Source: CAZEDU01 sp964511185
Lineage (GTDB): Bacteria; Myxococcota; Myxococcia; Myxococcales; Myxococcaceae
Direction: 5' to 3'
Assembly: GCA_964511185.1 (NCBI GenBank)
Contig: CAZEDU010000131.1
Span: 1 to 13,982, forward strand
DNA: 13,982 bases
Shown: in pieces, positions 6,384-13,982 of the stretch
Position numbering within the stretch: position 1 is the first letter of the stretch
Layout: every line of letters begins with the position of its first letter
Notes under the pieces: model-generated
Databases searched by the model: none
What the model saw: the letters and a program-made list of their open reading frames with translations, nothing else
Told to the model about the DNA's origin: nothing
Translations under genes and position numbers: made by a program

Positions 6384-7049
6384 TTAGTCCACGCTGCTGT
6401 CCGGCGGCGCGTCGCCCGACATGCCGGAGCTCTCCAGGCACCGGATGAGGTGCTCGCGGTACTCGTCGACCGAGCGCAGGCCGGTGATCATCCACTTGTC
6501 GGCGATGACCACGGTGGGCGCGCCCTTGACGCCGCGGCTGTCGGCGTCGCGCAGCTCTTCGAGGATCAGCTTTCGCAGCTCGGCGGAGCCCAGCGCCGCG
6601 ATGAAGCCGTGCAGCGGCAACCCCAGGCGCTCGGCGACCTCGTAGAGCACGTCGGACCGGTTGACGTTGACCCCTTGCTCCAGCCCGAGCTGCCGCAACG
6701 CGCGCAGCATCCGGCCGTGCTGCTCTTCCCCGTGCAGCCGCGCCACCTCGAGCGCGACGAGCGCGGGCATGCTCGACTTCGGCGGGTCGCTCCCGGTCCA
6801 CAGGTCGGTGCGAATCGACTGTCCTTCCGGCTCGAGCGCGGCCTTCTTGTAGTCGCGCACCCAGGCGGCGATAGCCGATTCGCTCGGCACCGCGTCGGGA
6901 ATGCGCAGCGGGTAAGGACGGGTTGACCAGCGAAACCGCTCGCCGAACTCCTCGCGCAGCTGGTTCAGGCGCTGATCCGCGACGTGCGAGAAGGCGCAGA
7001 GCACATCTTGGTACACCAAGACCTCGAGCGGAGCCGGGCGATGTTCCAT
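6384..7049 (-). CDS. FrnE/DsbA-like thioredoxin-fold protein with CxxS site
   Basis: This 221-residue protein starts at ATG 7047-7049. The N-terminus EVLVYQDVLCAFSHVA matches the first strand and active-site loop of the DsbA/FrnE/2-hydroxychromene-2-carboxylate isomerase superfamily. A helical insertion domain follows (about 55-165), then KGAPTVVIADKWMITG with the cis-proline loop (A177-P178-T179), typical of FrnE proteins (G-V-P-x-F-x-I). FrnE proteins usually have CPWC, whereas here the site is C18-A-F-S21. The second cysteine is replaced by serine, giving a monothiol site intermediate between redox-active DsbA types and the Ser-type isomerase/GST-kappa branch. There is no signal peptide, so the protein is probably cytosolic. 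No strong ribosome binding site is visible. It follows rimK after 83 bases on the same strand. Confidence 0.87.
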   Translation of the reverse strand: MEHRPAPLEVLVYQDVLCAFSHVADQRLNQLREEFGERFRWSTRPYPLRIPDAVPSESAIAAWVRDYKKAALEPEGQSIRTDLWTGSDPPKSSMPALVALEVARLHGEEQHGRMLRALRQLGLEQGVNVNRSDVLYEVAERLGLPLHGFIAALGSAELRKLILEELRDADSRGVKGAPTVVIADKWMITGLRSVDEYREHLIRCLESSGMSGDAPPDSSVD

Positions 7050-7132
7050 GGATGGCCCGCCACTGTAGAGAAGCGCTCCGCTCCCCCACAATCTGTCACG
7101 TTCGTCAGGGCAGGCGAGAAGCCGCGCCCTCG

Positions 7133-8128
7133 TCAGCCCGCCGTGGTGCGCAGCTTCCCGCGCTCCGCCCGCGCCCGCGCGAGCGACGCCGCGTAGTCGA
7201 CCATCTCCCCCGCGATGTCTGTCTTGGTCGCGCGCTCGAGCCCTTCGAAGCCGGGGCTGGAGTTCACCTCCATCACCTTCGGCCCGTCCTTCGACTCGAG
7301 CAGGTCGACGCCGGCGATGCCCAGGCCAATGAGCTGCGCCGCGCGCACCGCTGCGCGCTCGGCCTCGCGGCTCAAGCTGACCGGCTTTCCCTCGCCGCCG
7401 CGGTGCAGGTTGGAGCGGAACTCGCCCTTCTTCGCTTTGCGCCGCATCGCGCCCACCACCCGGTCGCCGACCACCAGCGCGCGCAGGTCGGTGCCCTTCG
7501 CTTCGGCGATGAACTCCTGGATGAAAATCTCCTGACCCAGGTCCCAGAACGTGTCGAGAATCGTCTGCACCTCTTGCATCGTCGAGGCGATCATCACCCC
7601 GACGCCTTGCGTGCCGCGCAGGAGCTTGATGATGGCCGGCAGCCCGCCGACCTCCTCGACCAGCTTGGACACGTTCGTCCGGTCGTGCGCCATCACCGTG
7701 CACGGCACGTCGAGCCCGCCGCGCGAGAGCAGCTGCAGGCAACGCAGCTTGTCGCGGCTCTTGGAGATGGGGTTCGACGGGTTCACCACCGGTATGCCCA
7801 TCATCTCCAGGTGGTTCACCACCGCGAGCCCATAGCTGGTGATGCTCGCGCCGATGCGCGGAATGACGACGTCGATGCCCTTCACCTCGACGCCGCGGTA
7901 GGTGATGCGCGGCTCGGGCGGCGAGAGGATCAGGTTGCACTTCAAGGTGTCGAGCACGAGCGGCCGGTGGCCCCGCGCGCGCGTCGCTTCGACCAGCCGA
8001 CGCGTGGAGTACAGGGACCGCTTGCGCGAGAGAATCGTCAGCCGCCAGCGCGGCCCCTTGAGCGCGATGGGCTCCTTCAGGGGACGCGCCGTCTTGCCGC
8101 CGCGCGTCTTGGCCTTTTTGTCCGACAT
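7133..8128 (-). CDS. rimK: RimK-like ATP-grasp ligase (ribosomal protein S6 glutamate ligase family)
   Basis: The product has 331 residues. The start is ATG 8126-8128, with GGAGG only 2 bases upstream (unusually short spacing). A basic extension of about 27 residues precedes the normal RimK N-terminus at WRLTILSRKRSLYSTRRL. ATP-grasp features appear in order: the Gly-rich nucleotide loop IIKLLRGTQGVGVMIA (166-181), FIQEFIAEAKGTDLRALVVG (202-221), RRKAKKGEFRSNLHRGG (229-245), and the Mg-binding segment GVDLLESKDGPKVMEVNSSPG (273-293). These match RimK, which adds glutamate to the C-terminus of ribosomal protein S6 in gammaproteobacteria; related enzymes make other peptide bonds, so the acceptor here is not certain. 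The gene is divergent from the sigma-54 activator. The family call is firm and the exact substrate less so. Confidence 0.92.
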   Translation of the reverse strand: MSDKKAKTRGGKTARPLKEPIALKGPRWRLTILSRKRSLYSTRRLVEATRARGHRPLVLDTLKCNLILSPPEPRITYRGVEVKGIDVVIPRIGASITSYGLAVVNHLEMMGIPVVNPSNPISKSRDKLRCLQLLSRGGLDVPCTVMAHDRTNVSKLVEEVGGLPAIIKLLRGTQGVGVMIASTMQEVQTILDTFWDLGQEIFIQEFIAEAKGTDLRALVVGDRVVGAMRRKAKKGEFRSNLHRGGEGKPVSLSREAERAAVRAAQLIGLGIAGVDLLESKDGPKVMEVNSSPGFEGLERATKTDIAGEMVDYAASLARARAERGKLRTTAG

Positions 8129-8213
8129 GACCTCCCCAAGGTACCGCTGAAACGTCTGGCGCGCTTCCACGCAATACGAGCTATTGTTCTTCCAAGCCCT
8201 TTTGTTGGCGCGA
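8129..8213. promoter_or_regulatory. Divergent promoter region between rimK and the sigma-54 activator
   Basis: These 85 bases separate the starts of two divergent genes, so promoters for both are expected here or just inside the coding ends. No convincing -35/-10 pair with normal spacing was found on either strand. A TGGCGCG stretch near 8156 looks like a sigma-54 -24 element but lacks TTGC at the right distance. The claim rests on gene arrangement only. Confidence 0.4.
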
Positions 8214-9653
<1,440 letters not shown>

Positions 9654-9713
9654 CGGCGCGAACTGTTCTGCGCCCGTCGAGAAGCGCAGGTAATTCTTTG
9701 GCCCAACCGCCTC

Positions 9714-9735
9714 GATGGCCTTTGATATGGCCATC
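9714..9735. repeat. Inverted repeat just upstream of the Fe-S oxidoreductase gene
   Basis: GATGGCC and GGCCATC form perfect 7-bp arms around 8 A/T-rich bases (TTTGATAT). The dyad ends 14 bases before the ATG at 9750, between the activator stop and that start. No U-tract follows, so it is not a standard intrinsic terminator. An operator, or an RNA hairpin affecting access to the weak ribosome binding site, are possible readings. Confidence 0.4.
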
Positions 9736-9749
9736 TCTCGAGCTCATCC

Positions 9750-11909
9750 ATGAACCCATTCGTCACCGGCGCGCTGATTCTCGCAGCACTCGTCTTCTTC
9801 GGCGTCACCATGTTCTGGCGGCTGCGGGTGCTCTTCTCGCTCAAGGCCGAGCCGGGCAACCGCCTGGACCACCCGGTCGACCGCGCCGAGGCGCTGGTGC
9901 TCTTCGGCTTCGGCCAGAAGCGCATGGTGGACCCCGAAGAGATCATCCCCGGCCTGATGCACGCCGCCATCTTCGGCGCGTTCATGGTGCTCGTGGTGCG
10001 CACCACGAGCCTGTTCGTGATGGGCTTCAGCGAGCCGGCGGTCGCGCTGCTCACCGACCTGTCGCACCCGTTCTGGCTCGAGCACGCGGGCTTCGGCCGC
10101 GTCTACCAGGGCTACCTGTTCGTCAAGGACATCGTCGCCCTGGGCGCGCTCTTGGGCGTCTCGTACTTCTGGTACCTGCGCTGGCGCGTGAAGCCCGACC
10201 GGATGACCGCCTCGTGGGAGGCGTACCTCATCCTGGGCTTCATCGGCATGCTGATGGTGACCGAGTTCTTCTTCGGCGCCTGGAAGCACCTGGCGGGCGG
10301 CCACGCGTTTGCGGGCTACGAGCCGGTGACCAGCGCGGTCGCGGCGATGCTCTCGGGGGCCTCACCGGACCTCGTCGCGTTCCTCGGCCAGGCGGGCTTC
10401 TGGATTCACCTGACCATCATCCTCACGTTCTTGAACTTCCTGCCGTACGGGAAGCACTTCCACGTCATCACCAGCCTGCCGAACGTGTACCTGCGGCGGC
10501 TCAGCCCGAGCGGCAAGCTCGGCACGCCGAACCTGGAGAAAGAAGAGTTCGGCGCCAAGACCATCAAGGATTTGACCTGGAAGCAGGGCCTGGACCTGTA
10601 CACCTGCACCGAGTGCGGCCGCTGCCAGACGCACTGCCCCACGTACATCACCGGCAAGCCGCTGACGCACAAGGGCGTCAACCAGGACCTGAAAGAGTGG
10701 ATGTGGCACCACCAGCAACTCATCTCCACCGGCAAGAACGAGAAGGGCGAGCCGGCCGAGCTGCCCAACATCATCGGTGAGATTCTCAAGCCGGAGACGG
10801 TGTGGGCCTGCACCTCGTGCGGCTGGTGCGAGACCGCGTGCCCGGTGTTCATCGAGAACATCCCGCGCCTCATCGACATGCGCCGCTACAAGGTGCAGGT
10901 CGAGGCGGACTTCCCGCCTGAGATTCAGCGCGTGTTCGAAGGCATCGAGCGGCAGGGCAACCCGTGGGGCCTGGCGCAAGACGCGCGGGACGAATGGGAA
11001 GGCGACCTGAAGGTCCCCAAGTGGACCGAGGGCGGCGCGTACGAGTACCTGTTCTTCGTCGGCTGCGCGGGCTCGTACGACGATCGGCAGAAGAAGGTCA
11101 GCCGCGCGATGATTCGCATCCTGAACCAAGCGGGCATCTCCTTCGCCACGCTGGGCAAGCAGGAGATGTGCAACGGCGAGGCGGCCCGCCGCATGGGCAA
11201 CGAGTACCTGTACCAGACGATGGCGAAGAACAACGTCGAGACCTGGAACGGTCTCAACGTGAAGGCCGTCATCACCCAGTGCCCGCACTGCTTCAACACG
11301 CTGAAGAACGAGTACCCGGAGTTCGGCGGCGACTACCGCGTCCTGAGCCACGTGGAGCTGATCAACGAGCTGATCAACGACCGGCGCATAAAGCTGTCCC
11401 AGGTGATGAACGAGCGGCTCACCTACCACGACCCGTGCTACCTGGGCCGGCACAACCAGATTTACGACGCGCCTCGGCAGGCGCTCGCGGCGATCCCCGG
11501 GCTCGAGGTGGTGGAGATGCAGCGCAGCAAGCGCGAGTCGTTCTGCTGCGGCGCCGGCGGCGGACGCATGTGGATGGAAGAGCACATCGGCACGCGCATC
11601 AACCAGAACCGCGTGAACGAGGTAGCGCTCTCGCTCGCGCACGCGGCCGACCCGTCCATCGAGATGCCCGACGCGACCGACAAGAAGCGACCGGGCCTGG
11701 TCGGCCAGTACGCGGGCAAGGGTGAAGGGACGGTGGCGGTGGCTTGCCCGTTCTGCATGACGATGCTGCGCGACGGCGTGAACGAGACCGGCCGCGAAGA
11801 GACGCTCAAGGTGAAAGACGTGGCCGAGCTGGTCGCCGACGCGATGGAGGTACAGGCGAGCGGCGAGGTCACCCCAAGCGCGGTGGCGCACACCAAGCCG
11901 ACGCCATGA
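9750..11909 (+). CDS. EtfD-type membrane Fe-S oxidoreductase (ETF:quinone type, HdrDE-like)
   Basis: This 719-residue protein has about five membrane helices at the N-terminus (near 5-27, 68-92, 119-143, 155-177, 213-232), forming a nitrate-reductase-gamma/HdrE-like b-type cytochrome part; H71 and H220 are plausible heme ligands. Two [4Fe-4S] sites follow, CTECGRCQTHCP (C286, C289, C292, C296) and CTSCGWCETACP (C354, C357, C360, C364). Two HdrD-type cysteine-rich units come next: C439, C474, C511 and C514, then DPCYLGR (C563), FCCGAGGGRMW (C599, C600) and ACPFC (C666, C669). This architecture matches the membrane oxidoreductases (EtfD, Mycobacterium tuberculosis Rv0338c type) that pass electrons from electron transfer flavoprotein to quinone during acyl-CoA oxidation. 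No etfAB genes are in the window. The start has only a weak GAG about 7 bases upstream. Confidence 0.93.
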   Translation: MNPFVTGALILAALVFFGVTMFWRLRVLFSLKAEPGNRLDHPVDRAEALVLFGFGQKRMVDPEEIIPGLMHAAIFGAFMVLVVRTTSLFVMGFSEPAVALLTDLSHPFWLEHAGFGRVYQGYLFVKDIVALGALLGVSYFWYLRWRVKPDRMTASWEAYLILGFIGMLMVTEFFFGAWKHLAGGHAFAGYEPVTSAVAAMLSGASPDLVAFLGQAGFWIHLTIILTFLNFLPYGKHFHVITSLPNVYLRRLSPSGKLGTPNLEKEEFGAKTIKDLTWKQGLDLYTCTECGRCQTHCPTYITGKPLTHKGVNQDLKEWMWHHQQLISTGKNEKGEPAELPNIIGEILKPETVWACTSCGWCETACPVFIENIPRLIDMRRYKVQVEADFPPEIQRVFEGIERQGNPWGLAQDARDEWEGDLKVPKWTEGGAYEYLFFVGCAGSYDDRQKKVSRAMIRILNQAGISFATLGKQEMCNGEAARRMGNEYLYQTMAKNNVETWNGLNVKAVITQCPHCFNTLKNEYPEFGGDYRVLSHVELINELINDRRIKLSQVMNERLTYHDPCYLGRHNQIYDAPRQALAAIPGLEVVEMQRSKRESFCCGAGGGRMWMEEHIGTRINQNRVNEVALSLAHAADPSIEMPDATDKKRPGLVGQYAGKGEGTVAVACPFCMTMLRDGVNETGREETLKVKDVAELVADAMEVQASGEVTPSAVAHTKPTP

Positions 11910-12868
11910 GCGGCGTGTCGCGGGCCGGGAGTGTGGCCTTGGCGTTGGCTGTCTTTGCCGCGTGCACCGCCGCCGTCGAAGTGACCGACGGGGGTGAGCC
12001 CGCAGACGGTGGCAGCGGCGATGCCGGCGACGTCTCGGACGCAGGTTCGGACGGCGGCAAGGACGGCGGGGGCTCGGCAGGCGACGCCGGGAGCGACGGC
12101 GGCGTGCGACCGCACGGCAACATCACCGGCGACTGGGCGCTCGTGTGGCATGACGAGTTCGATGGCAGCGCGCTCGACCTCACGAAGTGGCGGCCGAACT
12201 GGTTCGGCGCGTCGAGCACGAGCATCACCGAGCCGGTCAACACCCTCGAGATCAACTGCTACGACCCAGCGCAGGTCTCGGTGAGCGGCGGCACGCTCCA
12301 GCTCACCGCCGTGGCGACCACCCAACCCAACTGCAAGAAGAAAGACGGCTCGCAAGCCCTCTACGCGTCGGGGCTCGTCATGTCGGACGGCCGCTACAAC
12401 TTCACGCGCGGCTTCGTGGAGGCGCGCATCTGGCTCCCGCCCAGCGCGGCGGCGGCGCCGCAGAACTGGGCTGCGTTCTGGACCAACGGCGCCAGCTGGC
12501 CGACCGACGGAGAGATCGACGTCATGGAGACCTTGAGCGGCGGGCCGTCGGTCAAGTGGCATTACCACTACGACTCGAACACGGGTCCCGGCGTGACGTC
12601 GGCGCAGGTCGGCGCGCCGCAGTCCACGCTCGTGAGCGCTGGCGGCTGGCACGTCTTCGCCGCCCACTGGGAGACCAGCCGCATCACGTTCTATTACGAC
12701 GGCGTCGACGTCGGCAGCGTCCAGTCGAGCCAGCTCGCCGGGGGCGCGCAGATCACCAGCTCGCCGCACTACTTCATCCTCAACTTCGGCCTCGACGGCA
12801 CCTACACCGCGCACGTCCCCCTCACCATGGAGGTCGACTACGTGCGCCACTGGCAGCCACAACCCTAA
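11906..12868 (+). CDS. Glycoside hydrolase family 16 lipoprotein (beta-glucanase/laminarinase-like)
   Basis: The product has 320 residues. ATG 11906-11908 overlaps the TGA of the upstream oxidoreductase gene (ATGA), so it is probably cotranscribed and translationally coupled. The signal sequence ends in VFAAC (lipidation at C20). Residues 28-66 are an Asp/Gly/Ser-rich linker with repeated DGG, typical of myxobacterial surface lipoproteins. The catalytic domain starts at WALVWHDEFDGSALDLTKW (77-95). The GH16 signature GEIDVMET (202-209) supplies nucleophile E203, D205 and acid/base E208. Further family features are FWTNGASWPTDGEIDV, HYHYDSN and the closing VDYVRHW. GH16 enzymes cleave beta-1,3/1,4-glucans, agar, carrageenan or related polymers; the exact substrate is not evident. 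The lipid anchor suggests cell-surface display with a flexible tether. Confidence 0.93.
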   Translation: MSGVSRAGSVALALAVFAACTAAVEVTDGGEPADGGSGDAGDVSDAGSDGGKDGGGSAGDAGSDGGVRPHGNITGDWALVWHDEFDGSALDLTKWRPNWFGASSTSITEPVNTLEINCYDPAQVSVSGGTLQLTAVATTQPNCKKKDGSQALYASGLVMSDGRYNFTRGFVEARIWLPPSAAAAPQNWAAFWTNGASWPTDGEIDVMETLSGGPSVKWHYHYDSNTGPGVTSAQVGAPQSTLVSAGGWHVFAAHWETSRITFYYDGVDVGSVQSSQLAGGAQITSSPHYFILNFGLDGTYTAHVPLTMEVDYVRHWQPQP

Positions 12869-12901
12869 GCCCGTCGGCCATTGGCGCCTCCTTCGCGCGT
12901 T

Positions 12902-13982
12902 GTGGCAAGAAGACGCACGGTGCGAAGCCTCTCTCGACAGCGCTGGATTCGCTTCGGCTGGCTCGGCCTCTCGGTCGGGCTGCATGCGCTCCTGCTCGTG
13001 GCGCTGCGCAATGGTCCCACGCCGCACCCGCCCGGGGTGAGCCCGTCCACGGCCATCGCGCTCGACGTCGACATCATCGAGCACGCGCCCGCGACGCCGA
13101 CGGGCGCCGCGCCGGCACGCACTCGACAAAGGGCGAAGGCCACAGGCCCAGCGGCGAGTGCTTCGAGCGCCGCCGCCGACACGCCGGTCTCGGCGGCGAC
13201 CGATGTCCCGCTGGCCCCTTCGACCGCGCGCGGCGGAACTTTGGTGCCCCGCTTCGAGAGCGTGCAGAAGCAGCTGGAGCGCGGCGTGCCCGAGCCAGCG
13301 CCCAGCCGCGGGCGGACCCTTCGCAACACCCCCGAAGAGGCGCCCGACCCGCGCGCCGTCGCGGAGTACACCGCGGAGCAGACCGAGCGGCGGCTCAACC
13401 GGGAGCTGGGCGCCGTGTTCGGCGAGCACCAAGCCGCGAGCGGGCTCGTGGAGCCTTACTTCCGGCGGCTGGAGGCGAACCTGCGGGAGACCTTCGGAAC
13501 CGCCCAGGTCGAGGTGCGGCCTTCGACGACGCGCGAGCAGCTGGTCGATGCCGTGGAGTCCTTTCGCCTCCCCATGGAGAACTACGGAAAGACCGGCGCC
13601 CCGTCGCTCAGCGCCAAGACGCAGCACGAGCTCGCGCGCTCGGGCATCGGCCGGCAGCTCGACTCCGGCGGCGGCGTGTGGCGGGGCCGCACGGACGAAA
13701 CCGCCGTTCAACAGCAACTCCAGCAGGGCATCGCCTCGGGCTTGGCGGTTCTGGAGTCCTTCCAGCGGCCACGCCTCAAGACGGTGCTCGAGCTCACCCA
13801 GGACACCGCGGGCGCGCTGGCCGACATCTCGGTGTTGGAGCGGTCGGGAGACGAGCGGTTCGACGCGTTCGTGCTTCGGCTCGCGCGGGAGGTGGTCCGC
13901 GGGCACCCCGGACGAGAGGCCGACGACGCCGGGCCGAGCGACGCGCACCGCTCCGTTTGGCCGTTCACGTTCGAGCCGCCAG
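12902..13982 (+). CDS. TonB-family protein (partial, runs off window)
   Basis: The frame stays open from the GH16 stop to the window end. GTG 12902 is taken as the start; GTG 12920, with an AAGAAG ribosome-binding-like stretch, and TTG 12881 are alternatives. About 360 residues are visible. A basic N-terminus precedes one membrane helix (WIRFGWLGLSVGLHALLLVAL, about 15-35). A Pro/Ala/Ser/Thr-rich periplasmic linker (39-150) and a charged helical region (150-200) come next. A C-terminal part near 290-360 resembles the TonB C-terminal domain: LKTVLELTQDTAGALADISV, an SGDERFDAFVLRLAREVV segment and WPFTFEPP. TonB proteins transmit energy from ExbB/ExbD to outer-membrane receptors. The roughly 100 residues between linker and C-terminal domain (about 181-285) are longer than usual and unrecognised. 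No exbBD or receptor is visible. Confidence 0.75.
   Translation, partial: MARRRTVRSLSRQRWIRFGWLGLSVGLHALLLVALRNGPTPHPPGVSPSTAIALDVDIIEHAPATPTGAAPARTRQRAKATGPAASASSAAADTPVSAATDVPLAPSTARGGTLVPRFESVQKQLERGVPEPAPSRGRTLRNTPEEAPDPRAVAEYTAEQTERRLNRELGAVFGEHQAASGLVEPYFRRLEANLRETFGTAQVEVRPSTTREQLVDAVESFRLPMENYGKTGAPSLSAKTQHELARSGIGRQLDSGGGVWRGRTDETAVQQQLQQGIASGLAVLESFQRPRLKTVLELTQDTAGALADISVLERSGDERFDAFVLRLAREVVRGHPGREADDAGPSDAHRSVWPFTFEPP

Noticed and set aside
8154..8175. Possible sigma-54 -24/-12 promoter (TGGCGCG near 8156)
   Set aside because: There is a GG element but no TTGC at the required distance; the nearest GC is off by one base and the surrounding bases do not match.
11064..11293. First cysteine-rich unit of the oxidoreductase appears degenerate (single Cys in MCNGE rather than CC)
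   Set aside because: As far as I know, EtfD-type proteins commonly have a single cysteine in an (E/M)C-x-G-E-x-A-R-R-x-G-N-E segment at this place, so it is family-typical and not a loss.
10362..11891. A 509-codon minus-strand open frame
   Set aside because: It is antisense to the Fe-S oxidoreductase, whose cysteine motifs are intact on the plus strand. No domain is visible in the antisense product.
12000..12105. DGG-type repeats in the GH16 gene as a DNA satellite
   Set aside because: The repetition is at the protein level, an Asp/Gly-rich tether after the lipobox, with varied codons. It is a normal feature of myxobacterial lipoproteins.
11462..13948. An 828-codon minus-strand open frame
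   Set aside because: It lies opposite the end of the oxidoreductase gene, the GH16 gene and the TonB-like gene. All three have strong sense-strand motifs, and the antisense translation is Arg/Ala/Gly/His-rich without motifs. This is the usual artefact of high third-position GC.

Overview
The window is GC-rich DNA with very high third-position GC, which is why long antisense open frames occur everywhere. Its gene content suggests a myxobacterium or relative (Myxococcota): an FHA-domain sigma-54 activator, several lipoproteins with acidic Asp/Gly-rich linkers, a FadL-type porin followed by a carboxypeptidase-regulatory-like lipoprotein, an ETF:quinone-type Fe-S membrane oxidoreductase and a TonB-family protein. 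This taxonomic call is inference. A run of ten N at 956-965 shows that this is a scaffolded draft assembly.

Layout: (1) 1-1369 is the accessory-looking edge. It holds the 5' end of a minus-strand transposase (zinc-ribbon type, ISKra4-like) and a plus-strand gene broken by the assembly gap, whose two halves weakly resemble an ADP-ribosyltransferase-type domain. (2) 1383-4976, minus strand, is a tight four-gene operon read right to left: FadL-like outer-membrane protein, lipoprotein, calcineurin-like phosphohydrolase, zinc-ribbon membrane protein. Two of its junctions are 4-base ATGA overlaps and the third gap is 8 bases. (3) 5020-8128, minus strand, holds a His- then Pro/Gly-rich lipoprotein, a FrnE/DsbA-like thioredoxin-fold protein with a CxxS site, and a RimK-like ATP-grasp ligase. 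Between the first two is an array of five 14-bp tandem repeats. (4) From 8214 the plus strand takes over, with an FHA-AAA+-Fis sigma-54 activator divergent from rimK, an EtfD-type Fe-S oxidoreductase, a GH16 glycoside hydrolase lipoprotein joined to it by an ATGA overlap, and a TonB-family protein running off the window.

Functional reading: most genes concern the cell envelope or envelope-linked metabolism. FadL-type uptake and the EtfD-type oxidoreductase could both serve fatty-acid oxidation, but they lie in separate transcription units. The GH16 enzyme and TonB-like protein fit polysaccharide attack and energised outer-membrane transport. RimK, the activator and EtfD look like core chromosomal genes. 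I see no tRNA, rRNA, CRISPR array, prophage or recognisable defence system. The most unusual items are the translationally coupled FadL-to-phosphohydrolase operon, the 14-bp repeat array, the EtfD-GH16 overlap, the CxxS FrnE-like protein and the gap-split putative toxin-like gene.
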